A DNA stretch of 64,000 bases from Cryptomeria japonica (taxonomy: Eukaryota; Streptophyta; Pinopsida; Cupressales; Cupressaceae): NCBI RefSeq assembly GCF_030272615.1, contig NC_081409.1:21640260-21704259 (forward strand), written 5' to 3'. The notes under the pieces were generated by a model. It saw only the letters and a program-made list of their open reading frames with translations. It had not been told where the DNA came from and ran no database searches. A program made the translations under genes and the position numbers. Numbering within the stretch: position 1 is the first letter of the stretch; every line of letters begins with the position of its first letter. Shown here piece after piece: positions 12,245 through 22,532 of the stretch.

Positions 12245-14065
12245 AAAATCTGTTGGTTAACAAATTTGCCCCTTTCTTTAAATTATATTTGAACTACAAT
12301 ATGAGTCTTCCACACCCCTTTATGAAAGGAAAACAAATGAACCAACAACTAGGTAAACTGATTTAAGGTTCATCCTTTGCATTAGAGGGCAACTCCTCGT
12401 GAGATTTACAATGAATTTTTATGCTGAAAATTTAGAAATGATTACACTTTTCACCAGAAAGTGCGAAAGGCTTTCACATTCATTCATCAACACAAAAGAA
12501 TGCTTATGACAATTGAAAATAATATCATGAAGATCTATTTCAAATGTAGAGCTCACAGACTCCTACTTCCACACATGTTCATTCCATAAATCCAAAAAAC
12601 AAAGCAAACTCAGAGCAGTATAAATGTTGATCGATTCTCACTCATGCCTAACAGGACAAGGGGGATTGGTACCACTTAAACAACAATGAATTTCCTTATA
12701 AGTAACAAAATCAATGAGTTCAAAAACATAGAAATAACTGGTAATGAAATGATATTTTTGTAAATCAACAAATATCCCAACTGAGATTGCCAATTCTTCA
12801 AATACACAAATTTTAGGATTGCACACAATAACATTTCATTCAAAACTAGAAATATCACTTTTTGAGAATTTCAAAGAAAACAGATCCATTCCTCCAAATC
12901 ACAATTTTTTGGACCCTCACTAAAACTTACTTACTTATATAAATAGTCCCCAGGCCAATAGTTTGTTACATCACAACTAAAACTTTTAACTCTAACCTAG
13001 AGTTAATGAAACCGTTTGCTTGAAAATATATGAAACTAAATAAACAACAACAATAGATTGGTTGACAGATCATCCATTAGCTGATAAGACTCCATCGTGG
13101 CATAGGAGGCCGCTGATTTATCCTGTTTTGTCATGGAACTACACATGTTACGCCACTCTAGATGTGCTGCTGAGAAATTCAAGATGACTTGAAAATACGA
13201 GAGTCCAATATGCAAGATGCATTGTTTCAGACCTCCTTATCCATATTTACCTGCAACACCTTAGCTTTATGCGCCTCCAAATGATTAGAGCAAACCGTGA
13301 GCATTGACTCTATTCTAGCCACCTTTGAGAAATCATCTATAGTGAAGGAATTTGTTTCCCTGATGAACTATATTCTTTCTTAAAGATTTTTGCCATGTCT
13401 GCAACAACTTAGATTGTCTGAGCATCTTCCTTCATGAGTTGTATGTCAATACACTTAAGATCTTTTGCATTGTGTCAATCAGATCTATCAATCCTTTAAG
13501 AAACCTTGTAGATTCTTCATGGCCTTGCTTGATGATTAAATTTTACCACTCTACATTTTTCCTCGATACATAAAGCACATTGTTATCCAAACTCTCCATG
13601 GGTTTCTCAAATAAGAACTTCATTACGCCAAATTTCTGCACATCATTCATTTGCGCAAGTACTGCCACCCATTTAGTCATTTCCTTTTCCTAGGCAACAA
13701 CTTCTAGTTCCAATTCCTTACTTACGGTTACAACATCTTCATACACTTTTACCAAACTGACAATATAATCTGAACCCTTCTGTATGATGAGGTCAAGCCA
13801 TTCATTGAACATCTCTGCCACCATTTTGTTCCTCTAAACCTGATCTAACATCTTTTGGTTCACCGAAGATTTGAGATCGAAGGATAATGTCATTTGTGAC
13901 AGAGGTTGAGGACTTGGATGGTGTATGACATTAATGTATTCAACCATTTGGGTGATGATCTGCTTCAACTCCTTTTTATCTAGTTCATCCTTCCATGATC
14001 TTGAAATCATCCTCTTTGTAGAGGATTCCAAGTGTTTGACATCAACCACTAGTGAAGCAACCCAC

Positions 14066-14867
14066 TATTTATGGTGAAAATGGATAAAATAATATTGAAA
14101 GACTAAAATAGATTCAACCACAAACCCTAGCCTAACAACAAAGATCCACCATAACATATGAAGATTACCTAAGACAATGCAAATCAAATAAAATCACAAA
14201 GATTATACCATCACATGTCCAATAGGGTTTGGATCTCCATTCTTCCTATCTCCATTGATCTTGCTTGATATATTTGCTCTCAGATTTTATGTGTGCACAA
14301 GAGCTCAACAAAGAATGGAAATGTGGTTGCAAGTAGGCTTGATCGCATATGAAAGTTTGAATGCTAGAGTAGTCGGGGAGAATAGAATGATTAGAATGTG
14401 TAGATGATTAGGGTTGATAATGAGAGAAGTATCCTCTTATATAGAAGACACTGTAGGAAATGGAGGGATAAGATTGAGAGGTGTAAAAGATAAATGGTTA
14501 CCTAGGATTAGAGGGTAGGTAGAAGAAATAAGAAAATAATGAGAGGGTAGGTAGTGTAGAAATTAAGAGATGAATGACATGTGTCATAGGTAGAAAAGGT
14601 TAATGAATTAAATAAATAAATAAAGATTCATTTAATTAATAGAGGAAATGGGATCAATTAAATAAATAGAAGTATTTATTTAATTTAGTAAAAGGATAAT
14701 TTAAATAAATAAATGTATTTATTTAAATGAGAAATAAGGATAGAAGAGGATAACTGAATTAATTAAATAAATAAAGATTTATTCAATTAATAGAAGAATT
14801 AGGCTAAAAATAATTAAATAACTAAAAATATTTATTTAATTAAACATGACAATTTTAGGTGTCTACA
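14066..14867 (-). mobile_element. Solo-LTR-like insertion (802 bp), TGTAGAC family
   Basis: Flanked by a perfect 5-bp duplication (CCCAC at 14061-14065 and 14868-14872). The empty site is seen in the other LTR at about 2980. On the minus strand it begins TGTAGACACC, has many TTTATTTATTTAATT-type runs, a TATATAAG box near 14437-14445, and ends CACCATAAATA. It is the same family as the 3' LTR at 45170-45881 (shared start, TATA region and end). The non-CA end is odd; either the terminus is non-canonical or a few internal bases remain. Confidence 0.82.
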
Positions 14868-15269
14868 CCCACAAATCAATTTTCTCCATAGTGAAGTCAT
14901 CTTCAGTGGCTTTCTCCAAGTCTCTGGATGGGATAGGTTTAGCTATCTCAACTGTCCAATGAACTGTAGCCTCATCTACCTCCACCATTGTCCATGTTTT
15001 GAGTTTCTTTGGCTTAGACACTTTTTCGAGGCACTTGCTCACCATATCTTTCATGGGAATTATGATTGGGACAACACTATATTTCTTCCCAATGGAAGCC
15101 CCTAACCATCACAGAGTGCTTGAAGGTTCTTTGGATGGAGAAGTTGTCTGAGCACTCAGGGAACCAACAATAGTTAGGGTGTTCATTGGATTAGGCTCAC
15201 CTTCTAGTTCTTTACCTGTATCCACATCTTGTACTGGAGGGTTATTCAATTCCTGCTGATCCATTATTA

Positions 15270-15510
15270 TTTTTTTGGTAACCCAGAGGTATCCCCGCGT
15301 CTCATCCCAGCGACCAACCCCGCCTTACCTTGGGCTTATGGGAGCCAAGTTGGGGTCAGGGGAGAGGCAAGATGAGGCGAGACTAGTCCTCTGGAGGCAG
15401 ATGAGTCCTCCCATAGTCCCCAGCCGCCGGGATAACCTGGCAGGGAATCGAACCTGAGACCAATGGGGAGCAAACCCACGGCCCAAGCCAATTCACCTAC
15501 CATGCGGGAC
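15270..15510 (-). mobile_element. tRNA-derived SINE (Au-like) inside the LTR
   Basis: A 241-bp insertion bounded by a perfect 19-bp duplication TCCTGCTGATCCATTATTA (15251-15269 and 15511-15529). The intact target is at 3360-3378 in the other LTR. On the minus strand it starts GTCCCGCATGGTAGG, has an A-box-like TAGGTGAATTGG and a perfect B box GGTTCGATTCC, and ends in a short A run (T run at 15270-15276). This is the structure of a Pol III SINE moved by LINE machinery. The resemblance to the Au SINE family is from memory. It is far more GC-rich than its surroundings. Confidence 0.88.
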
Positions 15511-17834
15511 TCCTGCTGATCCATTATTACTTCAACTTCCCCTCTCGGATCTAGGTCTACAACAATTTGGTTCAATGCTGGCTCTTTTCTCTTCTTTTTG
15601 CTTCTTGAACGAGTCACTCGGACTGCTGAAGAACTTAGCAGGGACCTTTTTGATCTTCTAGGTTGAATTTCTTCAACAACTGGCTTTGTATCACCTGCAA
15701 CATCAACAATTTTATTAGAGGTAGAAATAGGAAGTTGAGTTGCAGCATGCGAACCAAGTGTTAGTTCATAGGAAGGCATGAGTGATCCTTTTCTAAATTT
15801 CTAGTCCCTTAACCATTTTTCAACTCTTTATTACATTGAAGGTCCTGGCTTGAATGTTTTCATCTTCCTTTTTATCCCAGTCAATCTCACGAATCGGTTG
15901 CCCTTGAACCTTCTTATTAAGTTCAGGATCTAAAACATCCTCCCCTGTTTCCTCCTGTACCTTAGACACATTGATGGGAAGTCTCATGGTAATTACTTGT
16001 TGTAGAGTAAATCTCGACCATAGTCTCTTCCTTACTTTGTACTCATCACTACAATTTTCCCAGTAATCTTCCAATTGGGGTTCATGACATAAATGATCAC
16101 CTACATTTAGATTCTCCACAACATATCCCCTGCTATCAAACTTCCGTCTAGCAACATAAGGCTGCAAATTCATCTTCTTAAATTCTAACTCCAGGTTCAA
16201 AGCATTAGACATAGACTTACAATTGTAATATCCAAGTTCAATTGGAAAAGTAACTCCAGATTCACCTTTTGTTCCTAACCTTTTATCAATATGAGCCAAT
16301 TGTTTGCTCACTTCAATGAGTAGATAGCTATCAAAGGCATATCTGGGTAGCTTGAATGGTTCACCCTCAAAACCACCTACCTGAAGATAGGTAAACCTAG
16401 GAAATTGAATAAAAAATCTGCCATATATACTAATCAATTCCATGGCTTCAACTGACATCCTTTTATTAACATCACCCTGTAATTCAAATGCAAGTCTTCC
16501 TGCAAAGACACCATTCCATCTGGTGATATGCTCTACATATCTTTGTTGTTGTAGTAAAGGATAGTGATCATAGACTTGCATACCATCCACCCATGGTTCA
16601 CTATGCAGTTCGTGCCAATCTTTGATACATGCTAATATGTAGAATAAATAAGAAGACATATAAAAGATAGACACACCCACAAAATTACTTAAACCCTCAT
16701 GGAGCCTCTCTGCAATTACTTGCGCCCAGTCAAGATATCTTTCACCTGATAGAAGCACTTGAATATAAAAATGCATCCATTTCTCCCAATAAAAGGAGTG
16801 TGAATTTCCCTTCAGCCTGTTCAACAATATAACAATGTCTCACACTTCTATAATGAAGTGCTCCCTGGTAAGGGGCTTCGATAGCCGTGACCCTCCCTTT
16901 TGAACTTTTAGAAGCTAGTTTCTTGCAATTATGCTTCTGTATACACTTTTCTTCTTAGAGAAGAGTGCGTATAAGGTCCCAATTGACCAATCCTCGTATG
17001 ACTCCTTATGTGGGATTCCCATTGCCGCCATTACCATTTCTCTTTTAATATCAACTAACAACTCGCCACTACTGGTTCTTATGCATCTATTTTCAGCATC
17101 GTATCTATTCATACATGATATTACCAAATCTAGGCATGGGGCAGCAACTAGAAATGGGGCCGCTTCAATGAGACCACTTCTTACTATTCTCTCCATCATT
17201 GAACCAACTTCAGGGTTTTTGGCTCTTTCTAAGAAATCCCTTAGGTCAGCTTGAGCTAAAGAAGTATCATCTAATTCTGGAAGTATGCTCACCAAGCATG
17301 ATGTTTGACCAAGTTTCAGAAGTATTGGCCTCATAATGTCTACTTATACTTTTACCAAACAATTCTAAAGAAGGATAGAATTCTATTCCAACAAACCCAA
17401 AGATTTCTCCTACACTGACAAGCCTTCTGAACTAAAGAAATACAGTATAGGGAAATTGTCTAAACTCACTTGTTACCACCATGAATTTGTGAAACCCTCT
17501 CAGGAAATTGGAGCTGAAATTACCTTCAGCCTCTCCGGTTCGTTCAGTTATAATAGCTACAACCTTTACAAATTCTGTTTATGAATTCACATGTCTTTTT
17601 GAACAAACGGGAAAAAATTGAGAAAAATCTACACACGCTTCATACTGATTCATTTAAATGTGTGAAGTAACAGTAATATGATTGAAAACTTGACACTTTC
17701 TCAATTGCCCATCACCTCCACACAAATAGTTAATGTCCCCATGATTACTTTCCAAACTTAGAATTTTAAACTATTAGATGTTGGGAATATTCCTTTTTCC
17801 CGCGCTGCCTCTAGTGTTATTAAAATCCTTAGAG

Positions 17835-18275
17835 TTAACTTGTAGTGAACCTTTTCAACCTTGAACCAACTCACAAGGAGTTCAATGGTTCAAGTTCATT
17901 CAAAGAGAACAACAAAGAAATTTCAAACTAGCGGCTCGAAACAATACCGAGAACGAGCAATAACCATAACTAACAAGTGAAATGAATTTGAACTTAGAAT
18001 CGTTGAACCAAAATACAAATGATTCAAAGTTCAAGTTCAATACTGACTTAAACACATTTACGCTTGCTCATTAAACAACATTACACAACCATGACTCAAG
18101 CAAAAGAAACTTTTGAACCTTGAACCAAAAAAGTTCAGGGGTTCAAATTTCAAAACACATTACAACAATGCGCTTGCTTTTTAATTAAGACAAAGCCACT
18201 AAGGACGTTACCTAAAGCACGCTTTGGACCTTGAACCTTTGAACTGTTTAAAGGTTCAACGACTTAGGTTCAAAG
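17835..18275 (-). promoter_or_regulatory. Same TTGAACC/GGTTCAA cluster in the 5' LTR
   Basis: Counterpart of 5690-6140, with the same motif order retained despite point changes. This is the transcriptionally relevant LTR, upstream of gag on the minus strand. I did not identify a confident TATA box or transcription start. Confidence 0.5.
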
Positions 18276-18370
18276 CAAAGAGATACAAATACCAAAAAGG
18301 AAAGAAACACCAAAAGGCAACCTGGAAGATTGAAATTTTAACGAAAAATTGAGGGGACGCTAACAAATTA

Positions 18371-19835
18371 AAAGAAAGAAGAAAGTATATTAGGGATTCT
18401 TTTTTTTTTACTACTCTATGTATTCATGAACTTTTTGAAAGGATGAAATGGCCATAAAGGATTGAAAATAACTTAATTGGCAAGCTCATTGGTTTTGAAA
18501 GTCATTGGCTTGCCAAAAAGGAATGCTCATGGAAAGGTTTGCAAAAGTCACCTTCCATCCAAACACTTAGCTACTTCCCCTATTCCACAAAAAATATGAT
18601 TAAATAACACTTTAACTCATCATAAGGTTGCTAGAAGCCAAAACATAAGAGCCTATAGGTAAGATCATCAGTTTATCAACTCACTGAAATATCAAATAAG
18701 GAAAAAGGATATTAAGACATCAAATAATAGATAAAACCATTGAATAGTTCCTAAATAGAGTCCAACCTTCAATGAAGCTCATGTATGTGGAGATTGAAAT
18801 GTTTTCTAGCTCTATGAACATTGAAGGTCATTAATGACTTTTTATATCATGATCAAATCTCGATAAGGAGTTGTAACTGAATATGGAGTCTTCTTAGCAT
18901 CAACATATGTCAAGAAAGATGGTTTAACTTCTTGCTTTCAACAATTGAAATTCCTCACCTATAGAAGTATAAAAGGATTACAAGTGTTTAATTTTAGCAG
19001 TTCAATTTCCTATGAAGGTAGTATAAATATAAAAAATGATCTTCTAAAAATGGTTTCCCATAGGTTAGAAAAGAAGTATAAAATGAATAGTTTGGACTAA
19101 AGAAGGGTATAACATAAAGTGATTTCATTGAAGTCAACAGAAAAGAGACCATGATTGTAGGAGATGTTATAGATGAATGATATAAATAGAATGGAACAAA
19201 TTTTGTTCTATAGTTAATAATTTATAACTGATTTTGTATGAAAAGTTCTACAATACGTTGTGATTGTGGATATTGTAAGTTTAAAAGTTAAAATAGTCCA
19301 AAATGAATATATAGAATTAATAAGTTTGCATGATTTGGCTGTGCAGTTGGGCTACTTAGTAAGGGATCCATACCACAACTACATCAATTAGTATCAGATA
19401 AGGTTTCTCCTTGGGAAATGATAAGAGTGAGGAAGAGATAAATCAAGATAAGAAGACAAAATTATAGAATATAATTGAGAGAAAGATTAATGCTGGAGAG
19501 CGTGTGAAGAGGAAAGATTCTTTAGGAAAAGGAGACTAAGATTGTATAGAAAATAAAGTTATTAAGTTGTGTACCGTGATATATATTTTAAATGTTGTTT
19601 GATTATAATTTTAGTTTATTGTTTGAAAATTATTATGTGTTAATTATTTATTTGTAGCAAATCCATTTTTGTGTAATTATGTACTTGCAACCAAACAATT
19701 TATGAGCGATAACTTATTCACTTGTAGACAAATCATTTTGTTAATTTGTGTAAACCCAACAATTTCAATTATTTTCTTTAACTTTACATCAAAACACTTA
19801 TTGATTTTTTTCAATTACAAATTCTAGATACTTAT
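18371..19835. other. Intergenic, no gene recognised
   Basis: AT-rich sequence without a long frame. A weak primer-site-like string (TTAGTATCAGATAAG, about 19388-19402) might be the decayed 5' part of the old Gypsy element whose gag fragment starts at about 19841. No 5' LTR of the TGTAGAC family is visible here. Confidence 0.5.
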
Positions 19836-19840
19836 AAGAG

Positions 19841-20315
19841 AGGAAGAAAGTTTACACTTTTTGGTGAACCAATAGAATCAACCTTGCAAAAACTTGTTGC
19901 CAATAAACCTATTACACTCTTTGAGAATGAATATTTTGAGCCTAGAATCAATCTCTTGTGGTGGAATGATAATGATTTTTGTGAATACCATAGGAGCCAT
20001 GGACATAAATATTCTAACTTCTCAAGATTGAAACACCTCATTCAAGACCTTATTGACCAAGGTGACATTACTATTGAAGAAAACCTAAATAATTCACCTA
20101 ATGAGGAATTAGGCATGTGTCAAGATGCTCCTTCCAAGCATTATCAAAATTATATACCTATGTCTAGCAATGGATCATCCCAAAATAAAGCTTCCATCTC
20201 TCCCACCATTCCATCATCTCCTAAATCTTTACAATATCACACAATGAATCCAATGATGATACCTTTCAAGTTTACCCTCAAGGACTATCCACAATGGAAA
20301 ACCAAGATAATCTAG
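19841..20315 (+). pseudogene. Gypsy gag C-terminal fragment
   Basis: The open frame from about 19841 includes KFTLFGEPIESTLQKL followed by LLWWNDNDFCEYHRSHGHKY and LKHLIQDLIDQGDI. This is the Cys-His region and downstream helix common in plant non-chromoviral Gypsy Gag proteins. The usual distal Cys is missing (NFSRLKH), and the capsid-domain N-terminus is absent upstream. The frame ends at 20315. In-frame-like sequence continues in other phases to about 20507 (62 codons from 20319), suggesting one or more indels. Confidence 0.75.
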
Positions 20316-20507
20316 TTCTTGATTCCACTCTATGATTCAAAAATCCTAGAACCAATTCCATATACCCCATCTCCAATAAAATCCACTCAAGAGAGTTACA
20401 TTCAAGATCCTGTCCTATCATTCCACAACATGGACTCCATCCAAGAACCCCCCATGCACATCCAAACTCCTACCCCATTTCAAGAATGCAATCCAAAGTA
20501 TGAATAA

Positions 20508-21393
20508 ACAATTTGTAAAATGAATCACGATCATGATCCCAAAGCTTTTCCATCCCATTCAATTTTTCACCAAGATATCATCTCCCTAGAATCTCATGAT
20601 GATCCACTTTGACCTTTTTATTCCATTCATGATGGACCACCATATTACCTTTTTACTCCATCCAAGATGGTACCCTTCCATATCAAGAACAAAGTATCCT
20701 TCCAAGTACCACTCATAATCCCATTCTTAAGAAAGATCATGATACCCCTTTCATCCTTTCTAATGACTCTATTCAAAATGAAGAGAAAATCACCCTTTCT
20801 ACTCCATCCAATGATCCTATTCCATGTCAAGATCAAAGTATCCCTTCATCTCCTTGTCATAATCTTCCATATCCTCCTCAAGATCCTATCATCCCTCCTA
20901 ATCCCCCTCATGATCCTAATCCTCCTCAAGATCCAACCACCCCTATCCAAGCTATTCACATATCAATTTGGTTCATCCACTCATAAAATCCAATTTACTC
21001 CATGATCTTATCATTCCCTCTATACCATATCCTCCTCAAAATTGACTCACATCATGTTTCAAAAGAAACAAGTATCCCATTTCTAAGAAGATTTGTCAAA
21101 GCATGCATTATCAAAATTGTCATGGCCTTGGCTACATAGCTCATTCTAAAGACATTGGTATCCATACTAAGTCTCACATTCCTCCATCTAAAACTAAACA
21201 TACACATCCACCTTCATTCATTCCATTCATCTTGGGTCCTTATATGTCTCCATCCATTATCCATATCACCCAAATCCACTTACCCTACCATAAATAGAGG
21301 TCAACAAAGGAACACATCCTTGAGAACCTTCCAACCATCTATCTACATGAACTCATCCAAAATAACTCCATGTCATTCCTATCCACCCCTGAA
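20508..21393 (+). other. C/T-rich interior of the old Gypsy element
   Basis: Repetitive CATGATCC, CCATCC and CCTCAAGATCC strings with only short open frames (20667-21005, 21103-21297, 21155-21463) and no recognisable domain. The same composition returns at 28320-29400 after Copia-1, consistent with one interrupted element. Confidence 0.55.
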
Positions 21394-21398
21394 TCCTA

Positions 21399-22447
21399 TG
21401 TGGGTATTATGGATGTGTTGCATTGGTTTTGTCATTGATGTCAACACCTGTCAACACTTGTGAACACTTATCAGCACTAGAGATCTTTGGTTATGTTCAC
21501 TGACATGTTCAGTGACTTATGCACAATCACCGGTATCTAGTTCACCGACATGTTATATTGTTCACCGACACTAAGCATGATCTGTTATCATCTGGAGATT
21601 ACTTGGTTATGTCGAAGACATTGTTTGGACACTTGGTTTTGATGATTTGGTTATTGGTCTAATTGAGTTTGCATATTTGCTGTTACCGACAAATAGGTCT
21701 AGGTTATGGACCAACAAGCATTATCTATTTTAGATCAACACGACACATTATGGAGATGTTTTATTGATTGGTTATTATTGTAAATGCATTAAGATGACAT
21801 GATGCATCACATATCGATTCATTTGTAATTGATTTAATTTTAATATTCTTAGTGAGCCGACCTACACATTTGGTCTTAGGTTTTGGTATATATGTAAGAT
21901 CTCATTTGTGAGATTACGGAGGAGGTGAGAAAGGATTGTAATAAGGTATATACGAATATAAGTAGAGCTATACACACAAACATCATTTGAAGATTCAAGG
22001 AAGGTATGAAGAAGACAATCAAAGCTTAACCGGTACTGAATCCAGCATATGAAGATGCTATTTTGAGTAGTACATTATCATTGGATTTAACCATCCAATT
22101 GTAGTCAGTGTGACTCCCATTTTGTGATTGAGCAGTGAGCTCTAGGCAGTTGGCCTTTCTACATGTGCAGACCCCATTTGTACACACATACTATCTGCAG
22201 TAGTATCATCTAATTGTGGGTAAGGTTTCCCACCATGTTTTTCCCCCTTACAGGGTTTCCACATACAAATATTTGTGTTATGTGTTGTGGATGTTATTTG
22301 TCTTTCTGTTTCATGCATTAAACTTTACTGGTACTGTTATTAACTGTTAAACTGTCAACCGACATTAAGTTTGGTTAAGTTATATTTGGGTTGAAATTAA
22401 TAGACAACTGATTCAACCCACCTCTCAATTGCCTCCAGGTCCTAACA
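21399..22447 (+). repeat. Copia-1 5' LTR
   Basis: Starts TGTGGGTATT (one base from the TGTTGGTATT of the other LTR) and ends TCCTAACA. It contains the U5-type tract with CACCTCTCAATTGCC near the end, where the partner has a run of Cs. Confidence 0.93.
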
Positions 22448-22449
22448 AT

Positions 22450-22461
22450 TGGTATCAGAGC
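22450..22461 (+). other. Copia-1 primer-binding site (initiator Met tRNA)
   Basis: TGGTATCAGAGC two bases after the 5' LTR, the standard plant LTR-retrotransposon primer site. Confidence 0.92.
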
Positions 22462-22532
22462 CAAGTCCTCTTTTTGCATAAGTTTAACAGCTTGAGGAGA
22501 TTCTATCGCAACTTCCTATTTCAGGAAGGACA

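Larger units (their letters stand above)
13114..17334 (-). pseudogene. Same LTR-encoded ORF, copy in the 5' LTR
   Basis: Second copy of the 2027-5183 ORF. The frame is open from ATG 17334 to 16915, continues after one stop region in the same frame as 16827-15820 (335 codons), and shifts frame before 15779. It is then cut by a SINE (15270-15510) and by an 802-bp insertion (14066-14867). The more C-terminal half (13114-14049) has many stops. The N-terminal half is better preserved than in the other copy: 17334-15820 needs no frameshift. It contains RCIRTSSGELLVDIKREMVM and RRSKRSLLSSS followed by RSRSKKKRK, a likely nuclear-localisation-type basic cluster. Confidence 0.7.
12251..18365 (-). repeat. 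5' LTR of the Gypsy element (right copy, interrupted twice)
   Basis: Direct repeat of 1167-6230, enlarged to 6,115 bp by an 802-bp insertion (14066-14867) and a 241-bp SINE (15270-15510) with their target duplications. Without these it is about 5.05 kb, close to the other copy. It lies upstream of gag on the minus strand, so it is the 5' LTR. It has a U3 with TTGAAC-type motifs (17835-18275), followed by a long sense ORF. Confidence 0.93.
1162..18370 (-). mobile_element. Full-length degenerate Gypsy retrotransposon, Tat/Ogre-like, with about 5-kb LTRs
   Basis: Two long direct repeats (1167-6230 and 12251-18365) bound a 6.0-kb interior that reads gag, protease, RNase H, RT, RNase H, integrase on the minus strand. 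Both LTRs begin TGTTAGC (minus strand). The right copy ends CCAACA and the left copy has the decayed form CCAATA. The flanks give an imperfect 5-bp duplication: AATTC at 1162-1166 and AATTA at 18366-18370. The primer site next to the right LTR matches the tRNA-Arg type used by Tat/Ogre elements. All coding segments carry stops or frameshifts and the RT active site is mutated, so the copy is dead. In one 139-base stretch (about 1559-1697 against its partner) I count about 16 LTR differences, mostly transitions, which suggests an old insertion. I see no clear polypurine tract next to 6231. Confidence 0.9.
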
